Shown here in pieces: positions 34,853 through 43,322 of a stretch of DNA of 64,000 nucleotides. Every line of letters begins with the position of its first letter. Within the stretch, counting starts at the first letter, position 1. Source of the stretch: Halorussus sp. MSC15.2 (lineage in GTDB: Archaea > Halobacteriota > Halobacteria > Halobacteriales > Haladaptataceae). Position numbers and translations under genes: made by a program. The stretch is from positions 434,001-498,000 of the forward strand of contig NZ_VSLZ01000001.1 in NCBI RefSeq assembly GCF_010747475.1, given 5' to 3'. The notes beneath the pieces were generated by a model. The model searched no databases. It was not told the DNA's origin and was given only the letters and a program-made list of their open reading frames with translations.

Positions 34853-35602
34853 TTAGTTGGCGGACGCTTCGGAAATTTTGGGTTCAGATTCGTCGTCTTG
34901 AAGGAGTCGTTCAGCTTTATCCCGATCCTCAGGATATCCCACGTCCACACGCCATCCATCCATCCGAATTGCGTCAATGGTACGACCGCTCTGGATGAGG
35001 AGGTCGATAGCCTCACTAATCTCGTACTCACCACGTTTTGACGGTTGGACCAGATGACAAGCGTGAAAGATAGCGGGGCTAAAGGTGTAGAACCCGGTCA
35101 TTACGAGGTTCGATGGAGGATTCTCGGGTTTCTCGACCACGTCGGTGATTTCGCCGTAGTCATTGGTATCACAAACACCGTAGCGGTCTGCCTCCTCGAG
35201 GGGCACCTCCTCGGTCAGGAAGGCCGCATCTGCACGGTCCTCCTGCTGACGGTTGATTACGTCACCGAGGTTTGCGTCGAAGATATTATCACCTAGAATC
35301 AACATAAAGTCATCGTCTATGTACTCCTCCACCGTGAGGAGGGCGTGTGCGAGGCCCTTCTGCTCCCGCTGGTGAGCGTATGTGAGAGGAATACCGTCAA
35401 ACTCATCACCGTAGTAACTGATTATGTCCTGCTTGCGGTAGCCGACCACGACAACGAACTCGTCGGCCCCTAAATCTACCAATTGATTGAAACAGTGTGT
35501 CAAAATCGGCTTTCCGTCAACTTCGACCATTCCCTTGGGCTTGTCCTCGGTCAAGGGGCGCAACCGAGTTCCTTCCCCCGCGGCTAGCACGACGGCTTTC
35601 AT
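34853..35602 (-). CDS. aglF: Sugar-1-phosphate nucleotidyltransferase (AglF-like)
   Basis: A 249-residue single-domain enzyme. It starts MKAVVLAAGEGTRLRPLTED with KPKGMVEVDGKPILTH, and has FMLILGDNIFDANL and ITDVVEKPENPPSNLV as nucleotide and sugar contacts. Haloferax AglF is a glucose-1-phosphate uridylyltransferase feeding N-glycosylation; this gene has that size and stands next to a UDP-glucose dehydrogenase, as aglF does near aglM. UTP versus dTTP preference is not certain. It lacks the beta-helix of the GlmU-like protein at 14980. Confidence 0.88.
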   Translation of the reverse strand: MKAVVLAAGEGTRLRPLTEDKPKGMVEVDGKPILTHCFNQLVDLGADEFVVVVGYRKQDIISYYGDEFDGIPLTYAHQREQKGLAHALLTVEEYIDDDFMLILGDNIFDANLGDVINRQQEDRADAAFLTEEVPLEEADRYGVCDTNDYGEITDVVEKPENPPSNLVMTGFYTFSPAIFHACHLVQPSKRGEYEISEAIDLLIQSGRTIDAIRMDGWRVDVGYPEDRDKAERLLQDDESEPKISEASAN

Positions 35603-35626
35603 GTACGAGGAAACTCCGACGGAGTG

Positions 35627-35633
35627 TTAAATA
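35627..35633 (-). promoter_or_regulatory. TATA box for the aglF-like unit
   Basis: On the minus strand TATTTAA lies 25-31 bp before the ATG at 35602, as expected for a leaderless transcript covering the nucleotidyltransferase, epimerase, sugar transferase and glycosyltransferase genes. Confidence 0.55.
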
Positions 35634-35690
35634 CCTTTAGACTCGTCGCCATCCAAACACTCAAGAGAGCGGACGGATACGAGGCGGGTA

Positions 35691-36983
35691 ATGAACCTCA
35701 GTATCGTCGGAAGCGGCTACGTCGGGACGACCGTCGCGGCGTGTCTCGCCGACTACGGCCACGAGGTGACGAACGTCGATATCGACGAGGAAGTCGTCGC
35801 GGCCATCAACGCGGCCGACGCCCCGGTCCACGAACCCGGTCTCGACGACCTCGTCGCCGAACACGGCGGCGACCGCCTGCGGGCCACGACCGAGTACGCC
35901 ACAGTTCGAGAGACCGACGTCACGTTCCTCGCGTTACCGACACCGACGGGCGACGACGGCCGCATCGACCTCGAAATTCTCGAAGCGGGCGTCCGGTCGC
36001 TGGGCGACGCGCTCGCGCCGAAGGACGAACCGCATCTGGTCGTCGTCAAGTCCACGGTCGTTCCGGGGACGACCGAGGAGACCGTCGCACCGATACTCGC
36101 CGACGCCGCTGGCAAGACGCTCGGCGACGACCTCCACGTGGCGATGAACCCCGAGTTCCTCCGCGAGGGGAGCGCCGTCGCGGACTTCCGGGACCCCGAC
36201 AAGGTCGTGTTCGGGACCCGTACCGAGTTCGCACGTGACCGCCTCCGCGAGGTCTTCGCGCCCCTGCTCGACCAGTCGGACGCCGAACTGGTCGAGACCG
36301 GAATCCGGGAGGCCGAGATGATGAAGTACGCCAACAACGCCTTCCTCGCGTCGAAGGTCAGCCTCGTCAACGAACTCGGGAACATCTGCAAGGAGTACGA
36401 CGTGGACGCCTACGAAGTGGCCGAAGCCATCGGACTCGACGACCGAATCGGGAAACGATTCCTCCGGTCGGGGGTCGGGTGGGGCGGAAGTTGCTTCCCG
36501 AAGGACGTGTCGGCGCTCGTCGCCGCCGCACGCGAGGTCGACTACGAACCCACTCTGTTGGAGGCCGCCGTCGAAGTCAACGAGAAACAACCCGACAGAC
36601 TGCTCGACCTGCTCGACGTTCACCTCGACCCGGCCGGGAAGCGCGTCGCGGTCCTCGGACTCGCGTTCAAACCCGGCACCGACGACGTGCGCAACTCCCG
36701 CGCGATACCCGTAATCGAAGGTCTCCGCGAGCGCGGGGCCGAAGTCGCGGCCTACGACCCCGTGGCGACCGAGAACATGCGCGAGCGTTTCTCCGACATC
36801 GAGTACGCTCCCTCCGCGGAAGCCGCCCTCGACGGCGCGCACGGCGCGGTCGTCGTGACCGACTGGGACGAGTTCGCCGCCCTCGACTCGGCGTTCGATG
36901 CGATGGCGAATCCGGTCGTCGTGGACGGCCGCCGCGTCGTGGAGCGCCGCGACGGAATCACCTACGAAGGACTCACGTGGTGA
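35691..36983 (+). CDS. aglM: UDP-glucose/nucleotide-sugar 6-dehydrogenase (AglM-like)
   Basis: A 430-residue dehydrogenase that oxidises UDP-hexose to the uronate with two NAD. N-terminal NAD fold: [20 protein letters not shown] and THR-like binding near [10 protein letters not shown]; middle domain [14 protein letters not shown]; catalytic Cys in [13 protein letters not shown] at about residue 266; C-terminal domain [16 protein letters not shown]. In Haloferax AglM makes UDP-glucuronate for the S-layer glycan. It diverges from the aglF-like gene and is convergent with the AglB-like gene. Confidence 0.95.
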   Translation: MNLSIVGSGYVGTTVAACLADYGHEVTNVDIDEEVVAAINAADAPVHEPGLDDLVAEHGGDRLRATTEYATVRETDVTFLALPTPTGDDGRIDLEILEAGVRSLGDALAPKDEPHLVVVKSTVVPGTTEETVAPILADAAGKTLGDDLHVAMNPEFLREGSAVADFRDPDKVVFGTRTEFARDRLREVFAPLLDQSDAELVETGIREAEMMKYANNAFLASKVSLVNELGNICKEYDVDAYEVAEAIGLDDRIGKRFLRSGVGWGGSCFPKDVSALVAAAREVDYEPTLLEAAVEVNEKQPDRLLDLLDVHLDPAGKRVAVLGLAFKPGTDDVRNSRAIPVIEGLRERGAEVAAYDPVATENMRERFSDIEYAPSAEAALDGAHGAVVVTDWDEFAALDSAFDAMANPVVVDGRRVVERRDGITYEGLTW

Positions 36984-37045
36984 CGTACGCGAACACGGTA
37001 CAGAGATGTAGGAAGATGCGAGGGGATGCGGAAAAGACAGCGTAG

Positions 37046-39406
37046 CTACGCGCCGACGCTGACGTTACCGCCGTTCTCGACTGCGCTTTCGGAGACCGTT
37101 ACCGTCTGATTCCCGATACGATACGTGCCGGGATACGAGACCGTCACCGAGAAGGTTCCGTCCGGGCCGACCTCTGCGTTCCGGCGATAGACGAACTTCG
37201 TCCCGTCCACCTCGACGGTGTTCGAGACCGACACCGTCCCGTTAGCCGACGCCGTCCCGGTGAGGTTCGCGCCCGGTACCAGCGCGAACGCTTTCACCGA
37301 CCCGTCTCCGCTAACGTGCATCATCCGGTAGTGTCCTGCGCCGCTCGCTCCACCCCCCGCGCTCCCGTGTCGCTGGTGCAGTCGTGCGTAGTTGGAGTCC
37401 TTCGGAATCCTGTTTAGGTCGAGGTCCGTCGTGACGACGAACCCGACTCTCTCCCGGAGTTTCTCGTACTGGGCCACGGGGTTCTTGGCCGCGAGGAAAC
37501 TCTCGTAATGCTGCAGTGCGAACCCGTAGGACCTCGACTGCCCGTTCACGAAGTAGTTGTACACCCGGTTACGGCCCCACTTAGTCAACACGTAGTTCTC
37601 GGGGTATTCTTGCCCGCGCTGCTCGGCGTACTCGTTCATGGACACCGACGACCGGAACTTGTCGTCGGCGATTTTCACCTGTTCGTGTCGGACCGCGGTC
37701 TGGGCCGCGCCCGCACTGGTAACGAACAACAGGAGGACGGCGACCGCCGTAATCGTACTCCTATCCGGGAGTTCGAGAGACGAGGTCGGTTCTGTCTGCC
37801 CCCTCTTGTTCGCCTTCCCACCGAACGTGGGCGGCGTCGTCAGGTCAAGTTTCGCGACGAACGCGACGAACGCGTATCCGGCGAGCACCGCGGCGAACGG
37901 CGCGAGTTCGCCGACGAACCGACGCTGGAGCGTCGCCAACGCGAGGAAGTACCACCCATACGTGCAGACCACGAGCCACGGACGGTGCCGTTGTCGATAG
38001 GCCCGCAGACTCGCCAGCACTAACATCGGAACCGCGAGTAACCACGCGAAGCCGAGTTCGAGTATCGGACCGACGAGGAATCCCGACGGGCCACCGGCGA
38101 ATATCGACTGGGTCTCGGCCGGGCCGGACTTGAACAACAGGTAATCGACTTGCTCGATTAGTTTCGACCCGTACGCCGGCAGGACGGTCTGAAGAATGAC
38201 GAGACCCGCCAGTCCCCCAGCGACGACACCGGTACCGAAGACGAACGCGGGCATGTCGGCTCGGCGAACCCCCTCGCCGAGCAGCGACACGGCTAACACG
38301 CCGACCAGCAACAGTACCGGGGAGTAGGCGACGATGTCGGTGTGCCATCCGAATCCGGTGTGGGCGAGATGTGAGAGCAGCGACGCGAGCGCGAGTCCGC
38401 CGAGTATCGGTGCACTCGCTACCAGCGGTGACTGGTCGGCCCGCACGTCCACAGCGGCGCGACTTGCGACGTAGACGCCGAGCGCCCCGACGAGGAGCGG
38501 TCCGGCCTCCCACGCCAGCACCTGTCCGGCCACCGCGACGCCGAGGACCCCCGCCACGAGCCACGTCCGCGTGTCCGAGAGGTCCTCGCGGTCCACGTCG
38601 GCCAGCCAGACCAGTGAGAGCGCGGTCAGCACCAGCCACGGGTAGTCGAACGCGTGGTGGTCGGCGAAGCCCAGACCGGTCCGGTAGGCGAACGCGGGAA
38701 TCGTCGCCAGCAGGACCACCGCGGCAAGACCGACCCGGCGGTCGTCGGTCACGCGGACCGCCATCGCGTAGGCGAGCGTCGCGACGACGACCGACGAGAC
38801 GACGGGATACCACGCAAGCACCCATCCCGCAGCGTCGGCCCCGCCGAACAAGTTGGTCAGCCACCAGAGCGCCCCGACCATCAGGGGTTCGCCTTTGCCG
38901 ACGGCACCGGGAAGCCCCGAGAGGACGCTGAAGTCGAAGACGCCGGTCGCCTCGGCGGAGAGCTGCTCGACCCAGTAGCGGTAGTAGTACGGGTCGTTCG
39001 AGGGGAGGACGACGTAGTCGCCGCGGAAGACGCTGGGAAAGACGTACGTTCGCAGCAGGACGACGAACGCCAGCGCGGCCCCGAACGCGCCCGCCTCTAC
39101 TCGCGACACCGACGGGAGCGACACCGACGGGAGCGTGGGACCGTCACCGACGTCGGATTCGGCGTTGGTCGTCTCACCGTCGAGGCTCGCCCGAACCGCG
39201 GGCGGGTCCGCGATTTCGTATTCGTCGCCGTCCTTGGCGACGATGTCGCGTGAGACCAACTCGCCGAACGTCCCGGAGTCGAGGGGTACGTCGTCGAAGG
39301 TCCACCCGTCGGCGCGTTCGTCCACCGCGAGGAGGTCGCGGAGGTCGGGTTCCAAGTCGGGTTTCTCCGCGAGGAGGTCGTCGGCCGCCTCACGCACGTC
39401 AGTCAT
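37046..39406 (-). CDS. AglB/STT3-like membrane protein with degenerate WWDXG motif
   Basis: A 786-residue protein with about 12 membrane helices and a C-terminal soluble domain. It resembles archaeal oligosaccharyltransferase: NDPYYYRYWVEQL in the first outer loop (about 138), GFADHHAFDYPW (about 246), and GPAETQSIF (about 430) at the place of the TIXE motif. The WWDYG-type motif of the C-terminal domain is not present; the aligned stretch is VLTKWGRNRVYNYF (about 606). About 80 N-terminal residues look like a winged helix before the first membrane segment. It is shorter than Haloferax AglB, as I recall that protein at over 1000 residues. It may be a divergent paralogue, with catalysis doubtful. 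Confidence 0.87.
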   Translation of the reverse strand: MTDVREAADDLLAEKPDLEPDLRDLLAVDERADGWTFDDVPLDSGTFGELVSRDIVAKDGDEYEIADPPAVRASLDGETTNAESDVGDGPTLPSVSLPSVSRVEAGAFGAALAFVVLLRTYVFPSVFRGDYVVLPSNDPYYYRYWVEQLSAEATGVFDFSVLSGLPGAVGKGEPLMVGALWWLTNLFGGADAAGWVLAWYPVVSSVVVATLAYAMAVRVTDDRRVGLAAVVLLATIPAFAYRTGLGFADHHAFDYPWLVLTALSLVWLADVDREDLSDTRTWLVAGVLGVAVAGQVLAWEAGPLLVGALGVYVASRAAVDVRADQSPLVASAPILGGLALASLLSHLAHTGFGWHTDIVAYSPVLLLVGVLAVSLLGEGVRRADMPAFVFGTGVVAGGLAGLVILQTVLPAYGSKLIEQVDYLLFKSGPAETQSIFAGGPSGFLVGPILELGFAWLLAVPMLVLASLRAYRQRHRPWLVVCTYGWYFLALATLQRRFVGELAPFAAVLAGYAFVAFVAKLDLTTPPTFGGKANKRGQTEPTSSLELPDRSTITAVAVLLLFVTSAGAAQTAVRHEQVKIADDKFRSSVSMNEYAEQRGQEYPENYVLTKWGRNRVYNYFVNGQSRSYGFALQHYESFLAAKNPVAQYEKLRERVGFVVTTDLDLNRIPKDSNYARLHQRHGSAGGGASGAGHYRMMHVSGDGSVKAFALVPGANLTGTASANGTVSVSNTVEVDGTKFVYRRNAEVGPDGTFSVTVSYPGTYRIGNQTVTVSESAVENGGNVSVGA

Positions 39407-39491
39407 GGTCGGCGAATGTCGTGAACGGGCTATAAAGCCTGCGACACGAATTTGAACCGCGTCGAGAGCGCGGCCGGGCGGACGTCGTCAC

Positions 39492-39782
39492 TCACAGGAG
39501 GTCCCGGACTCTGCCGAGTACGCCCGTCCGGTCTCGCCCCCACGATTTCCGGACGACCCGGCCGGGCGCTTTGACGTACGGCGGGCCGCTACGCTCGTCG
39601 CGTTCGTATCGCACGACGACCGAGACCGCGTTCCCGACCGCCTCGGCCTCCACCTCGCCCAACCCGATACACCCCGTCTGCGGGTCCTCCGCGTACAGTA
39701 CCGCTTCCTCGCTGACCGAGACGGGTTCGTCGAGGTGCACGACCTGTAGGCGTTCGCGGATGGCGTCGGGGTCCGCGTCCAT
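39492..39782 (-). CDS. Small conserved-looking protein, function unknown
   Basis: 96 residues from the ATG at 39782. A start at 39809 would add nine. The middle is beta-rich and acidic (LGEVEAEAVGNAVSVVVRYE), and the C-terminus is basic (GRVVRKSWGRDRTGVLGRVRD). Codon use is consistent with coding. No family is recognised. It stands upstream of the AglB-like gene on the same strand, with an 85-bp gap, and diverges from the CoA-transferase gene. Confidence 0.62.
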   Translation of the reverse strand: MDADPDAIRERLQVVHLDEPVSVSEEAVLYAEDPQTGCIGLGEVEAEAVGNAVSVVVRYERDERSGPPYVKAPGRVVRKSWGRDRTGVLGRVRDLL

Positions 39783-39949
39783 ACCGCGACCCACGGCGTC
39801 CACCGACAAACGCTTTCCTCCGACTGCGACCCACTCGTCCCGAGTCCCCGCCGACTGGCAGAGCGACCCGTCTCGAACTCACAGTCGCGCGGCGTTGGTT
39901 GCAGTGGCCGGACGAACACTTATGCTGGCGGGTTAACAACCCGCACTCA

Positions 39950-41158
39950 ATGGGGACCGACACGAACGACAGTCAACCGCTCTCGGACGTTCGGGTACTG
40001 GAGTTGGGGAACATCGTCGCCGGACCGTTCGCGAGCGTCATGCTCGCGGACCTCGGTGCCGAGGTGGTGAAGGTCGAACGCCCCGGTAGCGGTGACGTCC
40101 TCCGTAGCGCGGGCGAGGCCGGACCGCCGATGTTCGACGCGCTGAACCGCAACAAACGCTCCATCGAACTCGACCTCAAGAGCGACGCGGGACGCGAGGC
40201 CTTCCTCGACCTCGCCGACCGGGCGGACGTGGTCGTCGAGAACCTCGGTCCCGGCGTCGCGGACCGACTGGGTATCGGCTACGACGAACTGAGCGAGCGG
40301 AACCCGGAACTCGTCTACCTCTCCATCAAGGGGTTCCTCGACGGACCGTACGGCGACCGGGCCGGGATGGACGTCGTCGCCGAAGCCATGTCCGGGCTGA
40401 TGAGCATGACCGGCGAACTCGGTCGCAAACCGGTCCGCGTCGGCACCTCCATCGCGGACATGGGCGCGGCGATGTACGGAGTGATGGGGGTGCTCGTCGC
40501 GCTCCGAGAACGGGAACGCACCGGCGAGGGCCGGAGAGTGGACGGTCCGCTGTTCGAGGCGGCGGCCTCTTGGATGGGCTACTGGATAACCTACGCCGAC
40601 CGGTACGGCCGCGACCACCCGTCGCTCGGGGCGTCCCATCCCACGTGGGCGCTGTACGACGTGTTCCGCGTCGGCGGCGAGGACGACTGGTTGTTCCTCG
40701 GCGTGACGACCGAGCGCCACTGGCCGGCGCTCTGTCGCGCCATCGACCGGGAGGACCTGCTCGCCGACGAACGGTTCGAGACGTCCCAGTCGCGACTCGA
40801 CCACAAGGCGGAACTGACCGAGACCGTCGCCGAGGAACTGCGCGACCGCGACCGCGAGAGCGTGCTGGCGGCGCTGTTGGCCGAGGACGTCCCCGCAGCG
40901 CCGGTGAACGACCCGTCCGACCTCGTGGACGACGACCACCTCGACGCCGTCGACCTGCTGGCGGAGTTCGACTCCGCGGAGGACGGCGAGTCGCTACAGA
41001 CGGTGATGACGCCCGTTCACGGCGACGGAATCGCGCCGGCTCAGCGACTCGACCCGCCGGAACTCGGGGAACACACCGAGGAAATCCTGCGCACTGCCGG
41101 ACTCGACGACGACGCCATCGCTGCGCTTCGGAACCGGGGGGCGTTCGGGAGCGAGTAG
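39950..41158 (+). CDS. Family III (CaiB/BaiF) CoA-transferase
   Basis: 402 residues from the ATG at 39950. The start LSDVRVLELGNIVAGPFASVMLADLGAEV is diagnostic, and YGDRAGMDVVAEAMSGLM holds the catalytic Asp that forms the acyl intermediate; AGPPMFDALNRNKRSIELDL is also typical. Such enzymes move CoA between short-chain acids (formyl/oxalyl, succinyl, mesaconyl). Substrate cannot be told from sequence. The convergent LeuA-like synthase next door and the methylaspartate cycle known in haloarchaea make a C4/C5 dicarboxylate plausible. Confidence 0.93.
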   Translation: MGTDTNDSQPLSDVRVLELGNIVAGPFASVMLADLGAEVVKVERPGSGDVLRSAGEAGPPMFDALNRNKRSIELDLKSDAGREAFLDLADRADVVVENLGPGVADRLGIGYDELSERNPELVYLSIKGFLDGPYGDRAGMDVVAEAMSGLMSMTGELGRKPVRVGTSIADMGAAMYGVMGVLVALRERERTGEGRRVDGPLFEAAASWMGYWITYADRYGRDHPSLGASHPTWALYDVFRVGGEDDWLFLGVTTERHWPALCRAIDREDLLADERFETSQSRLDHKAELTETVAEELRDRDRESVLAALLAEDVPAAPVNDPSDLVDDDHLDAVDLLAEFDSAEDGESLQTVMTPVHGDGIAPAQRLDPPELGEHTEEILRTAGLDDDAIAALRNRGAFGSE

Positions 41159-41197
41159 GGATTCGCGGACGAAGCGCGGAAACAGTCGACTACGGAG

Positions 41198-42307
41198 TCA
41201 GGATTCGACGGCTTCCGCGACGACCTCCGCTGCGGCCTCGCGGGACAGCGGCTCTCCCCGCTCCGCGGCGGCATCTCGCAGCGCTTCCTGCCCGACGGCG
41301 ACCTGTTCGTCCGTCGCCTCCAGTCCGGTCGCGTCGAGCAGAGCACGAACCCCGCCGCTGCCGGTTCCGCGGCCGAACAGCAACTCGCGCTCGGCACCGT
41401 ACCGCTCGGGGTCGAACGGTTCGTAGGTGCTCGGTTCGCGGAGCATCGCCGCGGTGTGGAGGCCGCTCTCGTGGCGGTACCCCTCCCGGCCCAGCACGGG
41501 TTTGCCCTCGTAGTCCACGTCGAGCGCGTCGAGAATCTCCCGGCAGGCGGGGACGAGTTCGGGCAACTCCAGTGCGACGTCGTCGCCGCGCTCGCTTCCG
41601 AGGACCGCGACCTCCTCCAGCGGGGCGTTTCCGGCGCGTTCGCCGACGCCGCCGACCGTGGCGTCCACGCTGTCGGCACCGGCGTCCACCCCGGCCACGG
41701 CGTTGGCCGTCGCCACGCCCATGTCGTCGTGGGTGTGAATCGTCACCGCGAGGTCGCCGCCGACCTCGTCGGCGACCGCGGCGACCGTCTCCCGGACCGC
41801 TTCCGGGTCGCCCGCACCCGTCGTGTCCGCGAGCGTGACGTGGCGGCCGCCCGCGTCGCGGACCACTCGCGCCCCCGCTCGGAGGTGGTCGTTGTCCGCC
41901 CGTACGGCGTCCATCAGCGTCGCACCGGCCGCGACGCCGCCCTCGACCGCTCGCTCGACGTTCTCCCGCAGGAGGTCCAGCGACTCCTCGCGGGTCTTCC
42001 CCAGCGCGTGTTCGAGTTGGACGTCAGAACTGTTGACGATGACTTCGATTTCGTCTGGTTCGACGTCGAGGGCGGCATCTACGTCGGCCGGAACGGCCCG
42101 AGCGAGCGCGGCCGTCCGCAGGCCGAGCGACTCCGCGTGGCGGTACAGTTCCTCGCGCGGCGCGGCCCGGGGAAACGACACTTCCACCCGGCCGACGTTC
42201 ACGCGCGCCAGTCCGTCGAGGACGCGCTTGCCGACGTCGTCGGTGATTTCGAGGCCCGGCACCTGCGACCCCTCCCGGAGCGTGAGGTCCTTGAACGAGA
42301 TAGTCAT
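41198..42307 (-). CDS. LeuA/HMG-CoA-lyase-fold acyl transferase (homocitrate/citramalate synthase-like)
   Basis: A 369-residue TIM-barrel enzyme. DLTLREGSQVPGLEI is the metal and substrate-binding start of the DRE-TIM family, with the usual D(R/L)xxxE core as LREGSQ; HTHDDMGVATANAVAGVDAG carries the HXH metal ligands and GVGERAGNAPLEEV the glycine-rich turn. The regulatory C-terminal domain of LeuA/CimA is absent, so it is closer in size to homocitrate synthase or a lyase. It condenses acetyl-CoA with a 2-oxo acid; which one is unknown. Confidence 0.88.
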   Translation of the reverse strand: MTISFKDLTLREGSQVPGLEITDDVGKRVLDGLARVNVGRVEVSFPRAAPREELYRHAESLGLRTAALARAVPADVDAALDVEPDEIEVIVNSSDVQLEHALGKTREESLDLLRENVERAVEGGVAAGATLMDAVRADNDHLRAGARVVRDAGGRHVTLADTTGAGDPEAVRETVAAVADEVGGDLAVTIHTHDDMGVATANAVAGVDAGADSVDATVGGVGERAGNAPLEEVAVLGSERGDDVALELPELVPACREILDALDVDYEGKPVLGREGYRHESGLHTAAMLREPSTYEPFDPERYGAERELLFGRGTGSGGVRALLDATGLEATDEQVAVGQEALRDAAAERGEPLSREAAAEVVAEAVES

Positions 42308-42599
42308 ACGGTATCAATCACCAACATCCCGGTTAGGACTTTTCCAAGCGGCAACGGGTACCTCCGGTCAGGGCGGTTCGGTTCCGACGCACCGACACAG
42401 CGATTCCTCTCGGTCGGCGTCGAACCGCTAGGTCGGGAGTTCGCCGGACCGCGTCTCCTCGAACTCGTGTACGCTTACGAGCAGGCGACGGGACGTCGGC
42501 GGTCTCCGAAACGATTCGCCGGGAGTGCGTGACCGTCGTCCGAACGTCCGGACGAGCGAAAGGAACAGCACTTTCCGGACCTCTCACTATTCAGTACGT

Positions 42600-43022
42600 A
42601 TGTCAGACGTGTCTGCACACCACTTCGGCGTGACGGTGACCGACCTCGACCGGGCGGTCGAGTTCTACCGCGAGGTACTCGGTCTCGACGTGCTCGACCG
42701 ATTCACCGTCTCGGGCGAGGCGTTCTCGGAGGCCGTCGGCGTCGAGAGCGCGACCGGTAACTTCGCACATCTCGACGCAGAGTCGGCCCGGGTCGAACTC
42801 GTCGAGTACGAACCGGAGGAGGACACGGACCGTGACGCCGAGCGCGTCAACCGACCGGGCGCGAAGCATCTCGGTCTCTCCGTCGAGAATCTGGACCGCT
42901 TCTACGAGCAACTGCCGACGGACGTCGAGACCCTCAGCGAACCCCGGACGACCGAGAGCGGGACGCGAATCCTGTTCCTCCGCGACCCGGAGGACAACCT
43001 CGTCGAACTCGTCGAGTCGTAA
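42600..43022 (+). CDS. VOC-superfamily (glyoxalase-fold) protein
   Basis: 140 residues from the ATG at 42600; a longer reading from 42525 is unlikely. Two beta-alpha-beta-beta-beta modules: HHFGVTVTDLDRAVEFYREV and KHLGLSVENLDRFYEQLP, each followed by its strand set, ending FLRDPEDNLVELVES with the metal-binding Glu. Metal-binding VOC proteins include glyoxalase I, methylmalonyl-CoA epimerase and dioxygenases, so the reaction is open. The gene is isolated. Confidence 0.9.
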   Translation: MSDVSAHHFGVTVTDLDRAVEFYREVLGLDVLDRFTVSGEAFSEAVGVESATGNFAHLDAESARVELVEYEPEEDTDRDAERVNRPGAKHLGLSVENLDRFYEQLPTDVETLSEPRTTESGTRILFLRDPEDNLVELVES

Positions 43023-43123
43023 TTGCGTCACGACGGGCGATTCGCTTCGGCGTTTTGCATCGCGTGTCAGTTGACAGTACAGTTCCGACACCTTCATTAT
43101 CCGGTGTCGTTCTGTTCCGAACG

Positions 43124-43288
43124 ATGCAACACGTAGCTTCAGAGGACGCGGCCGAACCGCTGCTCGTTACGCTCGCGGGTGACGACTGTCGCTGGTGCGC
43201 GTCCGGAACGCTCGCACGCGAGCAGTTCAAGGGTGACGATGCGGTCGTCTGCGAAGACTGCGGGACGCCCGCGGCCCGCGTCTGGTGA
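43124..43288 (+). CDS. Small zinc-finger protein (HVO_A0556-like)
   Basis: 54 residues from the ATG at 43124. Two CXXC pairs (CRWC and CEDC), separated by about 20 residues and ending TPAARVW, define a zinc ribbon. The pattern, including the REQFKGDDAVVC stretch, resembles haloarchaeal micro-proteins named after HVO_A0556; this is from memory. Such proteins are thought to be regulators or binders. An upstream frame from 43055 is less likely, because the family start is MQ-like. Confidence 0.8.
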   Translation: MQHVASEDAAEPLLVTLAGDDCRWCASGTLAREQFKGDDAVVCEDCGTPAARVW

Positions 43289-43322
43289 GTTCGTCGTCGC
43301 GTTCTCTCGGCATCCGCTACCT

